This document shows, piece after piece, positions 16,815 to 24,327 of a stretch of DNA of 54,010 nucleotides (its first letter is position 1; each line of letters starts with the position of its first letter). The position numbers and the translations under genes are program-made. Source of the DNA: Sphingobacterium bovisgrunnientis (lineage in GTDB: Bacteria; Bacteroidota; Bacteroidia; Sphingobacteriales; Sphingobacteriaceae); NCBI RefSeq assembly GCF_009829085.1, contig NZ_WUQY01000028.1, positions 1 through 54,010 on the forward strand, written 5' to 3'. Below the pieces are notes generated by a model. It had not been told where the DNA came from. It saw nothing but the letters and a program-made list of their open reading frames with translations, and did not search any database.

Positions 16815-17462
16815 ATGAATTTGAAAATAGGAGATTTAGTACGTTTTATAGATGAACCCATTGAAGGACATATAACGTCTATACAAGCGAAAGATATAAT
16901 TGGTGTAACGGACGATACGGGTTTCGAAATCCCCGTATTGCGTACAAAGGTAACTTTAGTGCATGGCAATATGCGCACAATCGAAGATGAATTGGATGAT
17001 TTGCCAGCACAAACGAATTTACCTTTTGTGTCGAAAGGTATTTTTATTGGTGTAGCAGGAGAGCAAAAGGATGGTTTGGCTAAGTTTTATATTATCAATG
17101 AGACTTCATTCGAATTGTTAGTTTCTGTATCTGAAGTTACAGGATCAAAAACTACGGGCGTTTTTGCTAATTCTGTACCCAAACATGATTATGCACAAAT
17201 CTATACTGGAAACTTTTCATCAGTGGGAAAATGGCCAACTTTTCAGTTGCAAATTATCCGTCACTCCCGTTTGTCACAAACTCAAACGCAACCAATAAGC
17301 AAAGAGTTTCGTGTGAAACCGTTGGATTTGATTAACTCCAAGGAACGCGTGGAAATGTTGAATGAGAAAGTTTGGCTGTATGAAATTGATAAGCCTGAAG
17401 AAGATATTGGCTTGGATAAACTGAAATCTCATTTTATCTCGCACAGACCGAAGGGAAGATAA
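16815..17462 (+). CDS. DUF2027 protein without Smr domain
   Basis: 215 residues matching the N-terminal DUF2027 part of Bacteroidota Smr/MutS2-like proteins: IGDLVRFIDEPIEGHITSI, DDTGFEIPVL, VTLVHGN, KFYIINETSFELLVSVS, WPTFQLQII and EFRVKPLDL. Family members I know usually run to about 340 residues and end in an Smr domain; this one stops at SHFISHRPKGR just before that domain would begin. A good terminator follows within 6 bases, so the short form looks stable. The ATG comes 1 base after the aminotransferase stop, so the two are in one operon. Function unknown. Confidence 0.8.
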   Translation: MNLKIGDLVRFIDEPIEGHITSIQAKDIIGVTDDTGFEIPVLRTKVTLVHGNMRTIEDELDDLPAQTNLPFVSKGIFIGVAGEQKDGLAKFYIINETSFELLVSVSEVTGSKTTGVFANSVPKHDYAQIYTGNFSSVGKWPTFQLQIIRHSRLSQTQTQPISKEFRVKPLDLINSKERVEMLNEKVWLYEIDKPEEDIGLDKLKSHFISHRPKGR

Positions 17463-17467
17463 AATTA

Positions 17468-17494
17468 AGTCTTAGCAATTTGCTAGGACTTTTT
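17468..17494 (+). terminator. Terminator after the DUF2027 gene
   Basis: AGTCTTAGC (17468-17476) pairs with GCTAGGACT (17482-17490, one G-T pair), followed by T5. Confidence 0.8.
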
Positions 17495-17534
17495 ATGGCA
17501 ATTTGGCTTTATATCTTCTATTATATTCAACAAT

Positions 17535-17660
17535 TTATTTTTCAAAGTTCTTTTTTCGGTTTTTATCGGCAGTAAATTTTATTACTAAATCGGGAGCTTC
17601 GGCACGTGACTTTTCATCTGTATTGCTGATAACAGTTCTATCTAGTTTGTTTTAAGATTA
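17535..17660 (-). pseudogene. Possible minus-strand coding remnant
   Basis: An open frame of roughly 40 codons on the minus strand without a start codon, ending at TAA (17535-17537). It reads KLDRTVISNTDEKSRAEAPD and then LVIKFTADKNRKKNFEK. The composition is protein-like but I recognise no family. It is bounded upstream by a stop and lies next to two clear pseudogene remnants, so it may be another deletion leftover or chance. Confidence 0.3.
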
Positions 17661-17721
17661 ACGATAAATCAGAGCTTTTATCAGAAACAGATATTGAGGG
17701 AGTTAGTACCGGCACCTTAAT

Positions 17722-18196
17722 ATGAGTGATAATGACCTTTATCATTTGTTTATCAAAGGGGATTCGTATGCTTTTGATGAGATATACATATGATATAATT
17801 CGTTGCTGTAAATTTTTGTTCTAAAAAAAGTGGATAATCATGAAGATGCTTAAAATATAGTACATGATGTATTTTCGTGGTTCTGGGAGCAAGGGAGAAG
17901 GCATATCATTTCGGTTTCTCTAAAAAGTTTTCTCTATAAGGCTTCACTGAATAAAGTCTTGGATTATTTTAGAAAGAAAAAAGTATTCGATCGATATATC
18001 AATTCGAAAGATGAATTTTTCAACATCGTTTCTAATGGAACTGATTTTCTTATTCGTGAAAAGATATTCAGCAGTTAATCGCTAGTGAGTTTGAAAAGAT
18101 GCCGCCTAAGATGAAGGAAGTGTTCAAACTTAGGTCAGAATTTTATCTCGATAATACAGAAATAGGTCAAAATCTAGGTATGAGTATCCAGAAAAT
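17722..18196 (+). pseudogene. ECF sigma-70 factor (FecI-like) remnant
   Basis: From the ATG at 17722 the frame reads MSDNDLYHLFIKGDSYAFDE, then contains TGA, TAA and TAA codons within about 50 codons. It keeps NIVHDVFSWFWEQGR (sigma region 2), SLKSFLYKASLNKVLDYFRK, and after a frameshift near 18070 QQLIASEFEKMPPKMKEVFK (region 4) up to NTEIGQNLGMSIQKM. In Bacteroidota such sigma factors pair with FecR anti-sigma factors and SusC/SusD loci. It is non-functional, and its end is fused to a sulfatase tail. Confidence 0.85.
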
Positions 18197-18432
18197 GGAG
18201 TTCAAGTCGCTATTGTATGGGAGATTGGAAAGGAGTACGTGTGAATGTGCGTAAAGATATAAACAGTCCATGGCTGCTCTTCAAACTTAAAGACGATAGA
18301 TCCGAAACGAAAGATTTGGCAAACTTGCATCCTGATATAATCGAAAAGTTTAAAGAAATTCAATTAAAAGAACATCATAATTCTCAAATCCATGAATGGG
18401 AATTCTTGAACAGCAAGAAGCCTAAAAATTAA
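18197..18432 (+). pseudogene. Sulfatase C-terminal fragment
   Basis: The frame MGDWKGVRVNVRKDINSPWL followed by LFKLKDDRSETKDLANLHPD matches the C-terminal subdomain of sulfatase/arylsulfatase family enzymes (the GDWKGVR...LYNL..D..E..DLA pattern). Only about 70-75 residues remain of a usual 450-550, and the catalytic Cys/Ser half is gone. The natural end is kept with a terminator after it. The 5' side joins the sigma-factor remnant around 18196-18216, the probable deletion junction. Confidence 0.8.
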
Positions 18433-18463
18433 CTGTAATCATGAGTGATTAATAGTGTGTGTG

Positions 18464-18494
18464 GAAGGTAGCTAGAAGGCTACCTTCTTTTTTT
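18464..18494 (+). terminator. Terminator of the lost sulfatase gene
   Basis: GAAGGTAGC (18464-18472) pairs with GCTACCTTC (18479-18487), followed by T7. Confidence 0.85.
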
Positions 18495-18636
18495 ATGCTT
18501 CTGGAATTTTTTCAGAAGTTTGAAGAACGTATTAAATGAAAATTAATAACTATCGTCTGAAAACCTTATCTTTCTGATAATTTAGCTATTGAGACGTGTA
18601 ACGCTCAATTATTGGATTTACAATATCTACCTTTTT

Positions 18637-21282
18637 ATGAAAACATTCTTTGCTATTATATTTGCATTGATCTATCAACAAAGTTTACTTGCAAGTAATC
18701 GAATTCCAAACGGTAAGCCAATTGACCTTAAATGCGAACATTTGATAAATCCTGTAGGTATTGATAATACTCATCCTCGATTTTCATGGAAGATAAATGA
18801 TAATAGAATAGGGGCGATACAGAAGGCTTATCAAGTTCTTGTTAGTACTGATTCGATTTCTTTAACTCAAAATGAAAAGCTGTATTGGGATTCGGAGAAA
18901 GTGTATCAATCTGACATTTTGGTAAAGTATAATGGTAAAAGCTTAGCACCACAATCGCGATACTTTTGGAAAGTAGTTTCTTGGGATAAGGATGGAAAGC
19001 AGCATTCTTCCTCAATTGCATCTTTCGAAATGGGAATGCTGTCGACAAAAAGTTGGAAGGGAGCTTGGATTAGTGATCATCATGACATTCATTTCAAACC
19101 AGCACCTTATTTCCGCAAGCAATTCACAGTTAATAAAAAGATTAAATCTGCGCGAGCTTATATTGCGGTTGCAGGATTGTATGAACTATCGGTTAATGGT
19201 CAGCGAGTTGGTGATCATTTTTTAGACCCCATGTATACCAGATTCGATAAAAGAACATTATATGTCACGCATGATGTGACATCGGATTTACAAAAGGGTA
19301 ATAATGCTATTGGTGTAATTTTGGGAAATGGTTGGTATAATCATCAATCTTTGGCTGTGTGGGATTTTCATAATGCACCATGGCGTGGAAGACCTACTTT
19401 TTGTTTGGATCTACGAATCGTATACGAAGACGATTCTGAAGAAATAATTAAAACAGAGCGCGATTGGAAAACTTCTTTTGGTCCAATTATAGCTAATAGT
19501 ATTTATACGGGTGAACATTATGATGCACGATTAGAACAATCTGGGTGGGATAAGCCGGGTTTTGATGATTCGAAATGGCAAGGTGTCCGTTACCGCAGTG
19601 TTCCTTCTGGTAATATTGTAGCACAACAGATTGCTCCAATTCGATTAATACGAGAATATAAACCAATTTCTGTGAAGAAATTTGACGAGAAAACTTACCT
19701 TTTTGACCTTGGACAAAATATGGCGGGAATTTCTAAAATTAAGATTAAAGGAAAAGAAGGAGTCATTTTGAAAATTGCGCATGGAGAACGCCTACATGAA
19801 AATGGTAGATTGGATCTTTCGAATATTGATGTGTATTATTTGGGCGATAAAGACAAAGATCCTTTTCAAACTGATATTTTAATTCTAAGCGGTAAGAAAG
19901 TAGATACATTTATGCCTAAGTTTAATTACAAGGGATTTCGCTATGTGGAAGTTATAAGTTCTGAACCTATTGAAATGAATGAATCAAATCTTGTAGCTTA
20001 TTTTGTCCATAGCGACGTGAATAAAAAGGGAATTGTTCATACATCATCTCAACTTGTTAATGATCTTTGGAGGATTACCAATAATGCGTACTTATCGAAT
20101 CTTATGGGCTATCCGACGGATTGTCCACAGCGTGAAAAGAATGGCTGGACTGGAGATGGACATTTGGCTATTGAGACGGCATTGTACAATTACGATGGTA
20201 TTACAGTGTACGAGAAGTGGTTGGCGGACCACCGTGATGAGCAACAACCAAATGGTGTATTGCCTGATATTATTCCGACAGGTGGATGGGGGTATGGTAC
20301 AGCAAACGGTTTGGATTGGACGAGTACTATCGCGATTATTCCTTGGGAAATTTACCAGTTTTATGGGGACAGTGAGTTGTTGAAAGATTGCTATGAAAAT
20401 ATAAAACGCTATGTAGATTATGTGAATGGAATTAGTGTAAATGGATTGACGACTTTTGGTCGTGGAGATTGGGTGCCTGTGAAATCTACTTCTGATTTGG
20501 AGTTGACTTCTTCAGTTTATTTTTACTTGGATGCAAAGATTTTAGCCGATGCAGCTAAACTTTTTGGAAAGGAAGATGACTTCCAAAAATATAAATCACT
20601 CAGCGAGAAAATAAAGAATGCAATCAATGCTAAATTCTTAAATATTGAGACTGGTATTTACGCTTCTGGTACGCAAACAGAATTAAGCGTGCCTTTGCAT
20701 TGGGGTGTTGTGCCCGAGGAAATGATTGCTAAAGTGGCTGCCAATCTCAATCAAAAAGTTAAAGAGACGAACTACCATTTGGATGTCGGAGTTCTTGGTG
20801 CAAAAGCGTTGTTAAATGCGTTAAACAATAATGGCTATGCGGAATCTGCTTACAAAGTTGCGGTGCAAGACACATATCCTTCTTGGGGTTGGTGGGCTGC
20901 GAATGGTGCGACCACTTTATTGGAAAATTGGGATTTAGAAGCTGAAAGAGATATTTCGGATAACCACATGATGTTTGGGGAAATAGGAGGTTGGTTTTTT
21001 AAATCCTTAGGTGGGATAATTCCGGATCCAACAAAACCAGGATTTAAACATATAATATTGAAGCCAATTTTTCCAGAAGGTTTAGAACATTCGGAAGTTT
21101 CGCATGAATCACCATACGGGAAAATTGTTTCTAAATGGAAGAAAGGTAATAAATCAATTGTTTATGATATTGTTATTCCTCCGAATTCATCTGCAACTTT
21201 CTTTGCGCCAGCAAATATTTCAGGCGAAAGAGAGATCAAGTTAGATGCGGGAATACATCAGTTGAAGCTTAAATTCAGATAG
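18637..21282 (+). CDS. Alpha-L-rhamnosidase, GH78
   Basis: About 881 residues, secreted (MKTFFAIIFALIYQQSLLAS). Removes terminal alpha-L-rhamnose from plant or bacterial glycans. The order is N-terminal beta domains (RFSWKINDN; WISDHHDIHFKPAPYFRK), then the (alpha/alpha)6 barrel. The catalytic block DCPQREKNGWTGDG has Asp495, Glu500 and Asp507, spaced exactly as in characterised GH78 enzymes (5 and 12 residues), and Glu782 in MFGEIGGWFF matches the distal acid. The ATG at 18637 gives a proper signal peptide; a TTG at 18589 is too far upstream. It appears to be the only intact gene of a former polysaccharide locus (sigma factor and sulfatase remnants precede it). Confidence 0.93.
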   Translation: MKTFFAIIFALIYQQSLLASNRIPNGKPIDLKCEHLINPVGIDNTHPRFSWKINDNRIGAIQKAYQVLVSTDSISLTQNEKLYWDSEKVYQSDILVKYNGKSLAPQSRYFWKVVSWDKDGKQHSSSIASFEMGMLSTKSWKGAWISDHHDIHFKPAPYFRKQFTVNKKIKSARAYIAVAGLYELSVNGQRVGDHFLDPMYTRFDKRTLYVTHDVTSDLQKGNNAIGVILGNGWYNHQSLAVWDFHNAPWRGRPTFCLDLRIVYEDDSEEIIKTERDWKTSFGPIIANSIYTGEHYDARLEQSGWDKPGFDDSKWQGVRYRSVPSGNIVAQQIAPIRLIREYKPISVKKFDEKTYLFDLGQNMAGISKIKIKGKEGVILKIAHGERLHENGRLDLSNIDVYYLGDKDKDPFQTDILILSGKKVDTFMPKFNYKGFRYVEVISSEPIEMNESNLVAYFVHSDVNKKGIVHTSSQLVNDLWRITNNAYLSNLMGYPTDCPQREKNGWTGDGHLAIETALYNYDGITVYEKWLADHRDEQQPNGVLPDIIPTGGWGYGTANGLDWTSTIAIIPWEIYQFYGDSELLKDCYENIKRYVDYVNGISVNGLTTFGRGDWVPVKSTSDLELTSSVYFYLDAKILADAAKLFGKEDDFQKYKSLSEKIKNAINAKFLNIETGIYASGTQTELSVPLHWGVVPEEMIAKVAANLNQKVKETNYHLDVGVLGAKALLNALNNNGYAESAYKVAVQDTYPSWGWWAANGATTLLENWDLEAERDISDNHMMFGEIGGWFFKSLGGIIPDPTKPGFKHIILKPIFPEGLEHSEVSHESPYGKIVSKWKKGNKSIVYDIVIPPNSSATFFAPANISGEREIKLDAGIHQLKLKFR

Positions 21283-21361
21283 TTTGAATACCATTAAGAT
21301 GGAATCTGAAGAATAATAAAATCATATGTTCTTTCAGTTTCATTTCGTGAAAAATTAATTC

Positions 21362-21402
21362 TAAAAAAACAACGCCATGCTTAAATCTAAGCATGGCGTT
21401 GT
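21362..21402 (-). terminator. tsf operon terminator
   Basis: ACAACGCCATGCTTA (21369-21383) pairs perfectly with TAAGCATGGCGTTGT (21388-21402), 15 bp. The A7 at 21363-21369 gives a T-run for the minus-strand transcript of the ribosomal operon; it may also stop read-through from the rhamnosidase. Confidence 0.9.
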
Positions 21403-21432
21403 TATATCTAAATTTAGTTCTTAATACTAAAC

Positions 21433-22269
21433 TTATGCTCCTAATTGTACGCGTTTGAAAGCAGTTACAGTTAATCCTTTAGATACTGAATCTAAGAATT
21501 GAGCGATGTTTTTAGAAGAATCTTTAACGAACTCTTGGTTCAATAAAGTAGTTTCTTTGAAGAATTTGTTCAATTTACCTTGAGCAATTTTCTCAGCCAT
21601 TTCAGCTGGTTTGCCTTCAGCGATGATTTGTTCTTTCGCGATAGCGATTTCACGCTCGATAGTATTAGCATCTACACCATCTTTATCGATAGCGATAGGG
21701 TTCATTGCAGCGATTTGCATAGCTACATCTTTACCAGCTTCGTCAGCACCTTCTGCGTCAGCAGAAAGACCAACTAATACACCTAAACGGTAGTTACCGT
21801 GGATGTAAGCTACTACTTTGTCTCCTGTTACGATTTCGAATTTAGAAACGTCGATTTTCTCACCGATAACACCAGTTTGCTCGATTAAAGCTTCTGAAAT
21901 TACTTTACCATCAACAGTTAAAGCTTTCAATTCCTCTAAAGAAGCAGGAGTGTTAGCTAAAGCTGCTTCAGCGATTTTGTCAGCGAAAGCTACGAAATCA
22001 GAGTTTTTCGCTACGAAGTCAGTCTCACAGTTTACTTCAACTACGATACCAGTTTTACCATCAGCTGATGATTTAGCGATTACAACACCTTCGTTAGAAT
22101 CACGGTCTTGACGGCTAGCAGCTACTTTAGCGCCTTTTTTGCGTAAGTAGTCTACAGCAGCTTCGAAGTCACCGTTAGCTTCTACTAAAGCTTTTTTACA
22201 ATCCATCATACCTGCGCCTGTTTGTTGACGCAATTTGTTTACATCTGATGCAGAAATTTGTACTGACAT
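21433..22269 (-). CDS. tsf: Elongation factor Ts
   Basis: The 278-residue nucleotide exchange factor for EF-Tu. N-terminal UBA-like domain (ASDVNKLRQQTGAGMMDCKK), TDFVAKNSDF core motif, then the dimerisation part (HGNYRLGVLVGLS). It follows rpsB on the same strand across a structured 164-base gap, the usual rpsB-tsf arrangement. Confidence 0.98.
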   Translation of the reverse strand: MSVQISASDVNKLRQQTGAGMMDCKKALVEANGDFEAAVDYLRKKGAKVAASRQDRDSNEGVVIAKSSADGKTGIVVEVNCETDFVAKNSDFVAFADKIAEAALANTPASLEELKALTVDGKVISEALIEQTGVIGEKIDVSKFEIVTGDKVVAYIHGNYRLGVLVGLSADAEGADEAGKDVAMQIAAMNPIAIDKDGVDANTIEREIAIAKEQIIAEGKPAEMAEKIAQGKLNKFFKETTLLNQEFVKDSSKNIAQFLDSVSKGLTVTAFKRVQLGA

Positions 22270-22349
22270 GATATTTTCTTTTTTAATAAAATTACAATGT
22301 TGTCATTAACAAAGCGATGAGCTCTTGTTAAGTTTTTGGTTCTTTTAAC

Positions 22350-22422
22350 AAAAAAACCGGAAAGACGTGCGTGGGTAAGGAAGTGAAACTCCCAGAAACC
22401 TACACTTGTCTATCCGGCTTTA
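22350..22422 (-). promoter_or_regulatory. Structured terminator-like element between rpsB and tsf
   Basis: On the transcribed minus strand AAGCCGGA and AGAC pair with GTCT and TCCGG around a branched interior (inner arms GTAGG/CCTTAC and GGGAG-rich), and T7 follows (plus-strand A7, 22350-22356). It lies 11 bases after the rpsB stop and about 80 before tsf, so it could reduce tsf relative to rpsB as an intra-operon attenuator. Confidence 0.6.
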
Positions 22423-22433
22423 AATATAGAATA

Positions 22434-23234
22434 TTATTCTACGTCTTTTGCTTTACGAGTGCGTTTTCCTGAAGCATCAGCGTCACCATTGTCTACAGCA
22501 GCTTTAGCAGCAGCAGCTTCTTTTTCAGCATCTTCTTCTTTGTCGCGTTTACGCTCGTCCAAACCTTCTACGATCGCTTGACCAATGATACTAGCGATAA
22601 GGCTAATAGATTTAGTAGCGTCATCGTTAGCTGGGATAGGGAAGTCGATGTTTGTAGGATCAGAGTTTGTATCTACCATTGCAAAAGTAGGGATGTTCAA
22701 CTTGATAGCTTCAGCTACAGCGATGTGTTCTTTTTTCACATCGATGATGAATAAAGCTGCAGGTAAACGGTTTAAGTCAGCGATACCACCCAAAAGTGCT
22801 TCTAACTTAATACGCTCACGTTGAATCATCAACTTCTCTTTTTTAGACAATACATCGTATGTACCATCTTTTTGCATTTTGTCAATAGTAGTCATTTTCT
22901 TGATAGACTTACGAACTGTTGCGAAGTTTGTAAGCATACCACCTAACCAACGTTCAGTAACATAAGGCATGTTTACAGCCTTAGCTTGTTGAGCGATGAT
23001 TTCTTTTGCTTGTTTTTTCGTTGCTACGAATAAAACTTTACGACCTGATTTTACGATTTGTTTGATAGCTGAAGCAGCTTCCTCTAATTTCGTAAGAGTT
23101 TTGTTCAAGTCAATGATGTGGATACCGTTGCGTTCCATGAAAATGTACTTAGCCATTTTCGGGTCCCATTTACGAGTAAGGTGACCAAAGTGAACACCTG
23201 CATCCAATAAATCCTGATAAGTAGTTCTTGCCAT
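22434..23234 (-). CDS. rpsB: 30S ribosomal protein S2
   Basis: Full-length uS2 (266 residues): QDLLDAGVHFGHLTRKWDPK, ERNGIHIIDLNKTL, VTERWLGGMLTNF and PTFAMVDTNSDPTNIDFPIP. The last 45 residues form a charged, Ala-rich tail (EEDAEKEAAAAKAA), common in Bacteroidota S2. A full AAAGGAGG Shine-Dalgarno (23243-23250) precedes the ATG by 8 bases, rare in this phylum. Confidence 0.98.
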   Translation of the reverse strand: MARTTYQDLLDAGVHFGHLTRKWDPKMAKYIFMERNGIHIIDLNKTLTKLEEAASAIKQIVKSGRKVLFVATKKQAKEIIAQQAKAVNMPYVTERWLGGMLTNFATVRKSIKKMTTIDKMQKDGTYDVLSKKEKLMIQRERIKLEALLGGIADLNRLPAALFIIDVKKEHIAVAEAIKLNIPTFAMVDTNSDPTNIDFPIPANDDATKSISLIASIIGQAIVEGLDERKRDKEEDAEKEAAAAKAAVDNGDADASGKRTRKAKDVE

Positions 23235-23242
23235 TTTTTGAT

Positions 23243-23250
23243 CCTCCTTT
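23243..23250 (-). promoter_or_regulatory. Perfect Shine-Dalgarno of rpsB
   Basis: AAAGGAGG on the minus strand, 8 bases before the rpsB start codon. Bacteroidota genes usually lack such sites because the anti-Shine-Dalgarno is occluded in their ribosomes. Confidence 0.75.
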
Positions 23251-23252
23251 GA

Positions 23253-23639
23253 TTAACGTTTACTGAATTGGAATCTTCTACGAGCTTTCTTGCGTCCTGG
23301 TTTTTTACGCTCAACCATACGGTCATCACGTGTTACTAAACCTTTAGCACGTAAAGCTGGTTTTACTTCTGGATCAAGTTCTACTAATGCTTTAGCGATT
23401 GCTAAACGCACAGCTTCTGCTTGACCTTTAACTCCACCACCTTGAACGTTAACTTTCACATCAAAATTTGCTAATGACTCCGCTACCAATAAAGATTGAG
23501 TAACGATGTATTGCAATGGCAATGTTGGGAAATATTCTTTGTAGTCTTTACCGTTTACGGTAATGTTTCCGCTACCTGCTCCTAAGTAGATACGAGCAAC
23601 AGCAGTTTTTCTTCTTCCTGAAGTGTTAGTTGTTGACAT
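23253..23639 (-). CDS. rpsI: 30S ribosomal protein S9
   Basis: Full-length uS9 (128 residues): GRRKTAVARIYLGAGSGNIT, NVQGGGVKGQAEAVRLAIAK and the basic tail DDRMVERKKPGRKKARRRFQ ending FSKR, whose terminal Lys-Arg reaches the P-site tRNA. AAGGAG (23647-23652 on the minus strand) lies 7 bases upstream of the ATG. Between rplM and rpsB. Confidence 0.98.
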   Translation of the reverse strand: MSTTNTSGRRKTAVARIYLGAGSGNITVNGKDYKEYFPTLPLQYIVTQSLLVAESLANFDVKVNVQGGGVKGQAEAVRLAIAKALVELDPEVKPALRAKGLVTRDDRMVERKKPGRKKARRRFQFSKR

Positions 23640-23650
23640 GTTTGTTCTCC

Positions 23651-24094
23651 TTAAAATTTAACTGGTTTTGGATTTTGCGCTTCATGCTTGTGCTCTGTTC
23701 CAGCATAAACAAAAAGGTTTTTGAATAACTGACGACCTAAACGATTTTTAGGTAACATACCACGTACCGCTTTCTCGATGATGCGCTCAGGGTGTTTAGC
23801 CAATAATTCTTTCGGAGAAACAAAACGTTGACCACCTGGGTAGCCAGTGTAGCGAACATATACTTTGTCGCCTAATTTGTTTCCAGTCAATTTGATTTTG
23901 TCTGCATTAATAACGATCACGTTATCACCGCAGTCTACGTGTGGGGTGAAAGATGGTTTGTGCTTACCACGAATTACTTTCGCAATTTCACTAGCCAATC
24001 GTCCCAAGATCTCTCCTTCAGCGTCAACAACAATCCATTCTTTGTTAACGGTGTTCTTGTTGGCAGAGACAGTTTTGTAACTTAACGTATTCAC
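23651..24094 (-). CDS. rplM: 50S ribosomal protein L13
   Basis: Full-length uL13 (147 residues): [53 protein letters not shown] and [15 protein letters not shown]. The start is GTG at 24094, since the frame meets TAG three codons upstream and [13 protein letters not shown] is the normal N-terminus. First gene of the rplM-rpsI-rpsB-tsf operon. Confidence 0.98.
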   Translation of the reverse strand: MNTLSYKTVSANKNTVNKEWIVVDAEGEILGRLASEIAKVIRGKHKPSFTPHVDCGDNVIVINADKIKLTGNKLGDKVYVRYTGYPGGQRFVSPKELLAKHPERIIEKAVRGMLPKNRLGRQLFKNLFVYAGTEHKHEAQNPKPVKF

Positions 24095-24155
24095 TTGCTT
24101 CTATTTAATTAATTAATACTTTTTTAAACCGCTTGTAATCGCTACAATCGGATTG

Positions 24156-24163
24156 CAAAGGTA
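24156..24163 (-). promoter_or_regulatory. rplM operon -7 box
   Basis: CAAAGGTA on the plus strand reads TACCTTTG on the minus strand, a perfect -7 box, giving a leader of about 55-60 bases. No exact -33 TTTG at standard spacing. Confidence 0.5.
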
Positions 24164-24327
24164 ATGATTTTATTTTCAATAATAAAGCATATCCCCACTA
24201 AAATTTTATTTAACTTTTTTAAGTTTTTAAATATTAAACTTCTAGTTTAGAATTTACTCTTTTGTAAGTCTATATTACTACCTTAGTGAGTCTGAAAGAG
24301 AGAAAGTGAAAATATTTAATCATTAAG

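Noticed and set aside
17722..18196. A functional ECF sigma factor gene
   Set aside because: Three in-frame nonsense codons, a frameshift, and a fused foreign 3' end.
18589..18636. Longer rhamnosidase start at TTG 18589
   Set aside because: It adds a non-signal N-terminus; the ATG at 18637 begins a normal signal peptide.
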